From the NCBI GenBank assembly GCA_041946865.1, contig JBHGBF010000002.1, forward strand, positions 1 to 60,824: 60,824 bases of DNA, in the 5' to 3' direction. The notes beneath the pieces were generated by a model, which was given only the letters and a program-made list of their open reading frames with translations, was not told the DNA's origin and searched no databases. Made by a program: the position numbers and the translations under genes. The DNA comes from RPQK01 sp041946865. Lineage in GTDB: Bacteria > Acidobacteriota > UBA6911 > RPQK01. Shown here piece by piece: positions 36,014-44,002 of this stretch; the first letter of the stretch is position 1, and each line of letters starts with the position of its first letter.

Positions 36014-37474
36014 ATGGATCGGATCAAAGCAGATTACGCGCTTGAATTGCAGTCGAAGGAGATGGAAGACCTGGTTGTCCAGGCCATGGACCGGATCAGG
36101 CCGTTTCTTGACAGCCTCTCGGATCAGCCGGCGGCGGACACGCAGGACGGGGAGGAACTGGCCCGATCGCTGCGGGACAGTCTTCCGCTCCACGGGACAC
36201 CCTTTCCCGAACTGTTGGACCTGCTTTTCAGCCGCCTCATACCGAAAAGCTTCAACACTGCCGGACCCGGTTACCTGGCCTACATCCCCGGAGGAGGGAT
36301 AGTCCACACCGCGGTCGCAGACTTCATCGCCGACTCCGTTAACCGGTATGTCGGGGTGTGGGCGGCCGCGCCGGCGCTTGCCCAGCTGGAAGTCAACGTC
36401 GGACGCTGGTTCTGCGAGATCGTATCCTATCCGGCCAGTGCGCTCGGGCTGCTGACCAGCGGTGGCTCGATGTCGAACCTGATCGCCCTCGTGACCGCAC
36501 GCCGCAACAAGTTACCGGAGGATTTCCTGTCCGGGACCTTGTACACCTCGGACCAGACTCACTACTCGGTCAGCAAGGCCGCTGTGCTGGCCGGTTTCCC
36601 TCCCTCAAACGTCCGGCTGGTACCTTCCGACGGCCGCTTCCGAATCGACCTCGAGCAACTCGCGGAAAACGTTCGGCGGGACCGGGAGAACGGAATGGTC
36701 CCGTTTCTGCTGGTCGGCAACGCCGGCACGACCAACACCGGCGCCGTCGACGATTTAACCGCGCTGGCGGACTTCGCTCAAGAACAAGGCATGTGGCTTC
36801 ATGTCGACGGGGCTTACGGCGGATTCTTCATGCTGACCCAGAGAGGACGCGAGCTCATGAGGGGAATCGAGCGCGCCGACTCGATCACACTTGATCCGCA
36901 CAAGGGGCTGTTTCTTCCGTACGGCACCGGTTCCCTGCTGGTCCGCGACGGCTCGACCCTGAGGCAAGCCCATAGCGTGAGAGCCGTCTACCTGCCCGAG
37001 ACCGGGCAGGAGCCGGATCTCGTGGACCTGTCCCAGGTTTCGCCCGAGCTATCGCGCGCTTTCAGAGGCTTGAGAGTCTGGCTGCCGCTCAAAATGCACG
37101 GCATCGGACCTTTTCGACAGAACCTCGAAGAGAAACTTCAGCTGGCGCAATGGATCACCGCGCGACTCCGAGAGATAGAGGAGCTTGAGATCGTGGCCGA
37201 ACCGCAACTGACGGTCCTGGCCTTTCGGCTGCGGCTGCCCGGCTGCGACGATGAAACGACAAACCGGTTGACCCGCCTCTTGATGGACGAAGTGAACGCT
37301 CGGCGGCGCGTCTATCTCAGCTCGACCGTCATTGACGGCCGTTTTCTGGTCCGGATCTGCGTTCTCTCATTCAGGACCCATCTCGACCGCATGCAGATGG
37401 CGCTCGAGGACATCAAGGCAGCGGTCTCGAATGTAGTGAACCAGCACTTGGGCTCTAAGTCGCACGACAACTGA
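36014..37474 (+). CDS. PLP-dependent aromatic-L-amino-acid-type decarboxylase
   Basis: The 486-residue enzyme belongs to the group II decarboxylase family (AADC/tyrosine/glutamate decarboxylases). PLP is expected to bind K297 in DPHKGLFLPYGTG. Other family signatures are FNTAGPGYLAYIPGGG, LLTSGGSMSNLIAL, NAGTTNTGAVDDL and HVDGAYGGFF. It probably decarboxylates tryptophan, phenylalanine or tyrosine, but substrate cannot be read from the sequence. ATG 36014 is chosen because the upstream frame runs through the hairpin repeat. It is followed 37 bases later by the Gfo/Idh gene. Confidence 0.9.
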   Translation: MDRIKADYALELQSKEMEDLVVQAMDRIRPFLDSLSDQPAADTQDGEELARSLRDSLPLHGTPFPELLDLLFSRLIPKSFNTAGPGYLAYIPGGGIVHTAVADFIADSVNRYVGVWAAAPALAQLEVNVGRWFCEIVSYPASALGLLTSGGSMSNLIALVTARRNKLPEDFLSGTLYTSDQTHYSVSKAAVLAGFPPSNVRLVPSDGRFRIDLEQLAENVRRDRENGMVPFLLVGNAGTTNTGAVDDLTALADFAQEQGMWLHVDGAYGGFFMLTQRGRELMRGIERADSITLDPHKGLFLPYGTGSLLVRDGSTLRQAHSVRAVYLPETGQEPDLVDLSQVSPELSRAFRGLRVWLPLKMHGIGPFRQNLEEKLQLAQWITARLREIEELEIVAEPQLTVLAFRLRLPGCDDETTNRLTRLLMDEVNARRRVYLSSTVIDGRFLVRICVLSFRTHLDRMQMALEDIKAAVSNVVNQHLGSKSHDN

Positions 37475-37511
37475 CTGTTGGTGTATTCTTCCGTGAACGG
37501 TGGAGGACAGT

Positions 37512-38912
37512 ATGGATCAGAGAAACGAGGCCGATCAGAAGACAGAAAAAGGGATTTCACGGCGCAGCTTCGTGGGGACTGTAGCCACGGCGGCCGGCAT
37601 CACGCTGGTTCCCCGGCACGTGCTCGGAGGACGTGGGTATAAGGCTCCGTCCGACACACTGAATATAGCCGGGGTCGGCGCCGGAGGCATGGGCGCCAAC
37701 AACATCGCCCATTGCGTGGAGGCGGGAGAAAACATCGTGGCGCTATGCGATGTCGACGACAACCGCGCCGCCAAGACCTTCCAGAAGCTTCCGAACGTCC
37801 CCAAATACAAAGACTCTCGGAAGATGCTCGAGAAACAAAAGGACATTGACGCGGTTATCGTAGCAACGCCGGACCATGCTCACGCCCTGATCGCGATGGC
37901 CGCCATGCAGCTGGGGAAGCACGTCTACGTGCAAAAGCCGCTGACCCGAACGGTCGGCGAAGCCCGCAAGCTCACCGAGGCCGCACGCAAGTACAAAGTC
38001 GCCACCCAGATGGGAAACCAGGGCCAATCGATGGACGGCGTGCGGATCGTGTCCGAGTGGATCTGGGACGGCGCTATCGGCCCAGTCCATGAAGTGCACA
38101 TCTTCACCAACCGCCCGGTCTGGCCTGGGCAAGGCTTCGGACGGCCCAAAGAAACCCCTCCCGTTCCCGCTGGACTGGACTGGGATCTCTGGCTGGCCGG
38201 CGCCCCTTATCGGCCTTACCACCGCGCCTATTGTCCTCACGACTGGCGGGCCTGGCGAGATTTCGGGGCCGGGGCTCTCGGAGACATGGGGTGTCATCTG
38301 ATGAACGCACCCTACGCGGCCCTCAAGCTCAAATACCCCATCGCTGTTGAGGCCTCGACGGCCGAGATGTGCATCGAGCCCTGGAAACGTTTCGCCAACA
38401 CCGAGACCTTCCCGATGGCTTCGGTGGTTCACTACACGTTCCCCGCCCGCGCAGACATGCCCGAGGTCAAGCTGCACTGGTATGACGGCGGCCTTCTGCC
38501 CGAGCGGCCCGATGAACTGGAGCCGGACCGCCCCATGGACTTCGGGGATCGAGGCGGAGCGATCATTGTCGGCGAAAAAGGCAAGATCGTCTGCGGGACA
38601 TATGGCGACAGTCCCCGGATCATCCCGGAGTCGAAGATGCGCGAGTACAAGAGACCGCCCCAGACCCTGAAAAGAATCCGCGGAAGCCACGAGCTGAACT
38701 GGATCCAAGCCTGCAAAGGCGGCGAGCCTGCCACTTCGAATTTCGACTACTCGGGCCCATTCACTGAAACCGTGGTTATGGGAAACCTCGCCGTCCTCTT
38801 CCCCGGCAAGAAGCTGCTGTGGGACGGCGAGAACATGAGAATCACCAATCTCCCGGAAGCCAACGAGTACGTCATGGCCAGGTACCGGGAAGGTTGGGGC
38901 CTGGGATCGTAA
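37512..38912 (+). CDS. Tat-exported Gfo/Idh/MocA-family oxidoreductase
   Basis: The 466-residue protein has a twin-arginine signal (SRRSFVGTVATAAGITLVP), so it is folded with its NAD(P) cofactor before export. The Rossmann motif is GVGAGGMGANNIAHC, and the catalytic-lysine motif reads QKPLTRTVGEA, a variant of EKP. The C-terminal domain has DMGCHLMNAPYAALKL. Such proteins oxidise sugars or cyclitols and are very common in Acidobacteriota and Planctomycetota. GGAGG at 37502-37506 lies at the right distance for ATG 37512. Confidence 0.9.
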   Translation: MDQRNEADQKTEKGISRRSFVGTVATAAGITLVPRHVLGGRGYKAPSDTLNIAGVGAGGMGANNIAHCVEAGENIVALCDVDDNRAAKTFQKLPNVPKYKDSRKMLEKQKDIDAVIVATPDHAHALIAMAAMQLGKHVYVQKPLTRTVGEARKLTEAARKYKVATQMGNQGQSMDGVRIVSEWIWDGAIGPVHEVHIFTNRPVWPGQGFGRPKETPPVPAGLDWDLWLAGAPYRPYHRAYCPHDWRAWRDFGAGALGDMGCHLMNAPYAALKLKYPIAVEASTAEMCIEPWKRFANTETFPMASVVHYTFPARADMPEVKLHWYDGGLLPERPDELEPDRPMDFGDRGGAIIVGEKGKIVCGTYGDSPRIIPESKMREYKRPPQTLKRIRGSHELNWIQACKGGEPATSNFDYSGPFTETVVMGNLAVLFPGKKLLWDGENMRITNLPEANEYVMARYREGWGLGS

Positions 38913-38933
38913 GCGTTTATTGAGCCGGCAGTG

Positions 38934-39090
38934 AGGGTGTTGAAAATGTTCACTCGTGCGCGTCTTCCGAGCACTTTATGGAGTCCATCATCATGCTGCG
39001 AGGTCTGACGAGCCGCAAGCGCGGGTGCCCCGAAGGACATGATGGACTCCACAAGAGGCCTTGTCTCGACCTTTTTCGACACGCTCGCAG
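38934..39090. mobile_element. MITE-like element between the Gfo/Idh and GntR genes
   Basis: The left end (GGTGTTGAAAATGTTC) and the reverse complement of the right end (GCGTGTCGAAAAAGGTC) match imperfectly, as terminal inverted repeats would. Inside lie TGGAGTCCATCATCATG (38980-38996) and its near complement CATGATGGACTCCA (39039-39052). There is no open frame of its own. The rest of this 340-base gap holds the GntR operator candidate and leader. Confidence 0.5.
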
Positions 39091-39160
39091 TCGAGCTCAG
39101 AACACGCCATAGCCCCGATCCCCGAACCTCACTCACATCCAGCCCTCTGCCAATGCATAC

Positions 39161-39176
39161 CATTGATATATCAGTG
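39161..39176. promoter_or_regulatory. Palindromic operator candidate upstream of the GntR gene
   Basis: CATTGATATATCAGTG is a 16-bp near-perfect palindrome (one wobble) about 77 bases before the regulator start. FCD-type GntR regulators bind short A/T-centred palindromes and often repress their own gene, so autoregulation is plausible. Confidence 0.4.
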
Positions 39177-39252
39177 CCATGCCAATTGCATTTTTCTCTT
39201 GCCATAAGCCGAGAAGCGGGCGTAATCTCTTGGCGTATTTTGCGGGGCGACG

Positions 39253-40026
39253 ATGGCCAAGAGAGCTAAGCCTAAGCGCATCAACGAACTGACCGTCAAT
39301 GCCGGAGCTTCCCTTGATCATTCGCTGACCGATTGGGCCTATCAGCAGATCAAGGAAGAAATTCTGACCAACCGGCTCCGGCCTGGCGACCCTCTTCAGG
39401 TGGAGTACTTTGTCAGACGATTGAAGATCAGTCGCACTCCCATGCGGGAAGCGATTCAGCAGCTCGAAAAGGAGGGGCTGGTGGAAATCCGGCCGCGCAT
39501 GGGGACCTTCGTCTCCCACATCGAGCTGCGCGAGATCGTCGAGATGTATCAGGTGCGCCAGATCCTGGAGGGTTTTGCGGCCCGGCTGGCGGCCGGGCGC
39601 GTGGACCCCACGCGGCTGGCCGACGTCGAGAACCAGCTGGCCCGGCTGCAGACAACCGGGGAAGTCGACTACCCGGCTATCTCCAAGGCCGGTCTGGAAC
39701 TGCACCGTCTCATTGTGGAGTCCTGCGGCAACCTGGTCCTGACCCGTTTCGTCCTGTCGCTCCAGGACCATTTTCGGAGATTCCGATCGGCCATGCCTCA
39801 ACTGCCCGAGCGGATCCTCGAGTTCCATCAGGAACACCTCCGCATCCTGGAGGCGCTGAGGAAGGGCGATGGCCCAGAAGCCGAGCGGCTGATGCAGCAG
39901 CACCTGGCCCACGCGTCTCAGTTGCTGATGGAGCGCTTATTGCCCCAATGGGGGGAGAGGCCGGAAACCCCTTTTATTTTTCGCATTCCACAGGGCGTGG
40001 AACAAGCCGGGACCAAAGGCGAATAG
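39253..40026 (+). CDS. GntR-family transcriptional regulator (FCD type)
   Basis: The 257-residue protein has an N-terminal winged helix (YQQIKEEILTNRLRPGDPLQ; LKISRTPMREAIQQLEKEGL) and a C-terminal all-helical FCD effector domain (YQVRQILEGFAARLA, LELHRLIVESCGN, HQEHLRILEALRKGD). His residues in the latter probably bind a metal and an organic-acid ligand. It sits between a sugar-type oxidoreductase and a TonB-dependent receptor, which it may control. A leading basic segment (MAKRAKPKR) precedes the domain. Confidence 0.9.
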   Translation: MAKRAKPKRINELTVNAGASLDHSLTDWAYQQIKEEILTNRLRPGDPLQVEYFVRRLKISRTPMREAIQQLEKEGLVEIRPRMGTFVSHIELREIVEMYQVRQILEGFAARLAAGRVDPTRLADVENQLARLQTTGEVDYPAISKAGLELHRLIVESCGNLVLTRFVLSLQDHFRRFRSAMPQLPERILEFHQEHLRILEALRKGDGPEAERLMQQHLAHASQLLMERLLPQWGERPETPFIFRIPQGVEQAGTKGE

Positions 40027-40272
40027 CGAAGCCGCCGGCATTCGGAAACAGGGCGTCGTCAAAACGTCTTCCATAGATGCGGATGTTCGTGTAAGGGGCT
40101 TTGACCCATAGATAGAGGGTCGTTCAACCATGGGGGGACACTGCTAAAGCACGCGGTCGGCGAATCCAGGCTCCCAGGCTCATATCCAGACACCAGGTCG
40201 TATTCTCAGGTTGTCGATTTTGGATTGCCGCACCTGTCTCGTGTCGCCTCGTCTCAGACTGGGAGGTCCGTT

Positions 40273-43200
40273 ATGAAAACCTGCAGTTATCTCTGCATCA
40301 TCGCGCTGCTGGTGGCGGCCGCAGGACCCGTGTACGCGCAGGAATCGCGCGGCACGATCCTGGGCCGGGTCACCGACCAGAGCAACGCAGTACTACCGGG
40401 TGTGACCGTGGAAGCCACCAATACCGCTACCGGCGTTACCATCACTGCCATTACTAACGACGAAGGGAACTACAACATCCCGTTCCTGAACCCTGGCGCC
40501 TATCGCGTCTCCTTCAGCCTGCCCGGGTTCAACAAGCAGGTCATTGACAATGTCCAGCTGCGCGTCGCCGAGCAGCTGACGGTGAACACGTCGCTGAAAG
40601 TCGGCATTGAGGCGCAGGAAATCGTGGTCACGGCCGACAATGCGGTGCTCGAGAACGCCACCGCTTCGCTCGGCCAGGTCGTCGATTCGCGCCGGATCAG
40701 CGAACTGCCGATGCGCGAAGGCAACCCCATGGAACTGGTGCTGTTGGCGCCTGGCATCGCCAACACCACCGATCTTCGCTTCAGAAAAACGGGCATGACG
40801 CACAGCCAGTCCCAGTGGGAGGCCGACGGAACAGGCGAGAAGCGAGGAGACTTCACGATTGACGGGATCCCGAACACCTCGTCTTTTGGCGGCAACCAAG
40901 GGGTGACAGTCGCATTTGCGCCTCCGTCCCTTTCGGTACAGGAATTCCGCGTCCAGAGCATGACCTATGACGCCAGTATCGGCAACAGCCCGGGCGGCGT
41001 GGTCAACGTGGTCAGCAAATCGGGCACCAACGAGTACCACGGCGAGGGCCTGTATAAGTTCCGTGACTCCGCCTTGGACTCCTTGAACATCCTCGAGAAA
41101 CGCGACCCGAACTTTGCGAAAAAAGAGTATTCCGACAACCTCTATGCGGGCGCTTTCGGCGGTCCGGTCATTAAGGACAAGAGCTTTTTCTTCGTAGCCT
41201 TCGAGGGCAACGTCTACGGAGTGCCCCGATCACAAGGAGCGCGGACGGTCCCGACCGAGAAGATGCGTAACGGGGACTTCTCGGACCTGCTCGCCCTTGG
41301 GCCCAACTATCAGATTTACGATCCGGCCACAACCAAGCCCGATCCAACCGACAAAAGCCGCTTCATCCGCGAACCGCTGGCCGGAAACATCATCCCCGCG
41401 AACCGGATCAGCCCAATCGCCAAGAAGATGGTGGAGTATTTCCACAAGCCCAATCGCACCGGCGAAGCCGACGGCAGAGGCAATTTCCTGCCTCCGAACT
41501 TCGTCGAAGAACAGAGCAACTACTCGATTACCGGGCGCTTTGACCACAACTTCTCGGAGAAGAACCGTATCTACGCTCGTGCCAGCTTCTCCTGGTGGGA
41601 GAACATCAAGGACGACTTTTATTTCAACGAGGCGGCCGGTTTCGGCGAGAGCCGGGACAACCGGCAGTTCGGACTCGACCACATCTATGTGTTCTCGCCC
41701 AACCTGCTCTTGAACAGCCGCGGAGGCTACACCTGGCAGGCCTTCCCCCAGGGTTCCTGGTTCTTTGGCTTCGATCTCGGGTCGCTCGGGTTCGATCCGG
41801 CCCTGGTGGCGTTGTACCCGAAGGAAAGGGCTACCTTTCCTCAGGTCCGTATCGGGACGAATCCGAGCGGCAGCGGCGTGACTACAGACTTCATGCGCGC
41901 CTCCTCGTCGGTCTCGGGGCTGGATGGAACCAACGGCATCATGGACTACTGGACCGCGATTTACTCGTACAGCAGCGTCCTGTCCTGGATGAAAGGCGCC
42001 CACAACATCAAGCTGGGACCCGATTTCCGCATCTATGATGAGCACAACCTGACCGAACAGCTGGCGCCCCGGCTGGAATTTGGGACCAACTACACCAGGG
42101 GGCCCAAGGACAATTCGCCGTCAGCCCCTTACGGGCAGGACATGGCGGCCTTCATGATGGGTTACCTGACCGGCGGCAGCACCATCCTGAGCCCGGAACG
42201 AAACGAACGGATCACCCGCCTGGGTCTGTTCATCCAGGATGACTGGAAGGTGGCGCGCAAGCTAACACTCAACCTGGGGCTTCGGTACGAGTACGAGACT
42301 CCCCTGACCGAGCGCGACAACGCCATGGTCAACGGTTTTGATTTCACGACCCCGCTACCAATTGAAGCGAAGGCCAAGGAAAACTACGCGAAGAACACGG
42401 CGTCCAGCATGCCGCCTGAAATCCAGTACCAGGTCCGAGGCGGAATCCTCTATGCCGGCGTAGGCGGTCAGCCTCGAGGGCTGAACGACCGGCTGGCGAA
42501 AAACTTCATGCCTCGGTTGGGGCTCGCCTACGATGTCAACAGCAGTCTCGTGGTTCGTGGCGGTTACGGCATTTACTATGACTCGCCCTCGTATGCCCGG
42601 TTGAACGCCGAGCAGCCGGGGTACACCCGCTCCACTCCAATCGTTCCTACCAAGGACAACGGCCAGACGTTTATTGCGACCCTGGCGAATCCCTTCCCGG
42701 ACGGTCTGTTGGAGCCGGTCGGGAATTCACTCGGATTGATGACAAACGTAGGCGCGAACCTCACGGTCCCCTTTGTATTCGGTGTCAAAGCGCCGTATGC
42801 CCATCGCTTTTCGCTTACCGTCGGCTACAAGCTGCCTCAGCAGTTTGTCATCGAAGGCTCGTATGTGGGAAGCCGCATGGTCAACATGCCGGTGCAACAC
42901 AATATCAACGCGGTCCCGGCCAAGTATCTCTCCACTCTGCCGACCCGGGATAAGGCCACCATCGATTACCTGACCGGCAGCGTCAAAAACCCGCTCTACG
43001 GAATTCCGGAAGTGACTGCCGGCATGACCGGGCAGACGGTCCAGCGCAGCCAGTTGCTGAGGCCCTACCCACAGTTCGGCAATATCACCGCGCAGGAATC
43101 GATCGGCAAGCGCTGGTACGATGCGGCTCAGCTCCGGGTGGAGCGGCGGTTTTCGAGTGGGTACACGTTCCAGGCTTCCTACACCTATTCCCATATGGTC

Positions 43201-43851
43201 CAGGCGACCAGTTACCTTAACGATACGGACACGCAGCTCGAGAAGATCGTAGACGGCGCCGACAGGCCACACATCTTCGTCGCCAGCGGTATCTACGAGC
43301 TTCCCTTCGGCAGGACCCGGCGTTTCGGGACCGGCTGGAACGCGCCGCTCGACCATATCCTGGGAGGGTGGCAGTTGGGAGTTCTATACCGGATTCAGTC
43401 CGGCCCTCCGCTCAACCTGGGAAACTGGATTCTGAAGGAAGGGTATACGCTGAAGGACATCGCGAAACCTCGGAGCGAACGGACCGTTGATGCTCTGTTC
43501 GCAGGCCGGCCGGCGAATGCCAGCACGACCAACCCTTGGTTCAATACCGACATTTTCGTCAGCGGATCGGCCAGCTCGGGTCTCCAGTTGGCCAACAACA
43601 TACGGACCATGCCCAGCCGCACCGATTACGGGAGGCGGCCGGGTTACGAGCTCTTCGATTTCTCCCTGATCAAGAAATTCACCATCACCGAGAGCAAGGA
43701 GTTGCAGGTCCGGATCGAGTGCTATAACGCGTTCGACACCGTGAACTGGAAGGATCCAAGCACTACCGTGACCTCGGACAGTTTCGGTGCGATCTCCGCC
43801 ACGAACGGCTACCCGCGCCAGTTCCAGCTGGCGGCTGTGTTCAGGTTCTAA
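40273..43851 (+). CDS. Oar-type TonB-dependent receptor with carboxypeptidase-like domain
   Basis: The 1192-residue outer-membrane protein has a signal peptide ending AQA-like (VYAQE), a carboxypeptidase regulatory-like domain (GRVTDQSNAVLPGVTVEATN), a plug domain (VVDSRRISELPMREGNPMEL; FTIDGIPNTSSFGGNQGV) and a large beta barrel ending in VFRF. It resembles the Oar/TonB-receptor family greatly expanded in Acidobacteriota, which import oligosaccharides or other large substrates. ATG 40273 follows GGGAGG at 40261-40266. The preceding 246-base gap holds a GACCC/GGGTC hairpin at 40103-40121. It ends at a strong terminator. Confidence 0.88.
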   Translation: MKTCSYLCIIALLVAAAGPVYAQESRGTILGRVTDQSNAVLPGVTVEATNTATGVTITAITNDEGNYNIPFLNPGAYRVSFSLPGFNKQVIDNVQLRVAEQLTVNTSLKVGIEAQEIVVTADNAVLENATASLGQVVDSRRISELPMREGNPMELVLLAPGIANTTDLRFRKTGMTHSQSQWEADGTGEKRGDFTIDGIPNTSSFGGNQGVTVAFAPPSLSVQEFRVQSMTYDASIGNSPGGVVNVVSKSGTNEYHGEGLYKFRDSALDSLNILEKRDPNFAKKEYSDNLYAGAFGGPVIKDKSFFFVAFEGNVYGVPRSQGARTVPTEKMRNGDFSDLLALGPNYQIYDPATTKPDPTDKSRFIREPLAGNIIPANRISPIAKKMVEYFHKPNRTGEADGRGNFLPPNFVEEQSNYSITGRFDHNFSEKNRIYARASFSWWENIKDDFYFNEAAGFGESRDNRQFGLDHIYVFSPNLLLNSRGGYTWQAFPQGSWFFGFDLGSLGFDPALVALYPKERATFPQVRIGTNPSGSGVTTDFMRASSSVSGLDGTNGIMDYWTAIYSYSSVLSWMKGAHNIKLGPDFRIYDEHNLTEQLAPRLEFGTNYTRGPKDNSPSAPYGQDMAAFMMGYLTGGSTILSPERNERITRLGLFIQDDWKVARKLTLNLGLRYEYETPLTERDNAMVNGFDFTTPLPIEAKAKENYAKNTASSMPPEIQYQVRGGILYAGVGGQPRGLNDRLAKNFMPRLGLAYDVNSSLVVRGGYGIYYDSPSYARLNAEQPGYTRSTPIVPTKDNGQTFIATLANPFPDGLLEPVGNSLGLMTNVGANLTVPFVFGVKAPYAHRFSLTVGYKLPQQFVIEGSYVGSRMVNMPVQHNINAVPAKYLSTLPTRDKATIDYLTGSVKNPLYGIPEVTAGMTGQTVQRSQLLRPYPQFGNITAQESIGKRWYDAAQLRVERRFSSGYTFQASYTYSHMVQATSYLNDTDTQLEKIVDGADRPHIFVASGIYELPFGRTRRFGTGWNAPLDHILGGWQLGVLYRIQSGPPLNLGNWILKEGYTLKDIAKPRSERTVDALFAGRPANASTTNPWFNTDIFVSGSASSGLQLANNIRTMPSRTDYGRRPGYELFDFSLIKKFTITESKELQVRIECYNAFDTVNWKDPSTTVTSDSFGAISATNGYPRQFQLAAVFRF

Positions 43852-43942
43852 CGGGGTTCTCACAACCTGGACCGCGACGAACCCGCACGACGCCTCAGGC
43901 GCCGCGTCTTTTGCGGGCCGTGAGCAATCGAGGCAGAAACAG

Positions 43943-43980
43943 AAAAGGGGTGCCGCGCTTACCAGCGCGGTACCCCTTTT
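43943..43980. terminator. Bidirectional rho-independent terminator
   Basis: A 17-bp stem including flanking A/T runs (AAAAGGGGTGCCGCGCT, loop TACC, AGCGCGGTACCCCTTTT, one G-T wobble) is followed by TTTTTT on the + strand. It lies between the convergent receptor and hppA genes and can serve both. Confidence 0.88.
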
Positions 43981-44002
43981 TTGTCTGAAGTGTAAGGCAA
44001 GC

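Noticed and set aside
37512..43851. Prophage or integrated element
   Set aside because: No integrase, phage structural gene or attachment site is seen; the genes are metabolic, regulatory and outer-membrane functions.
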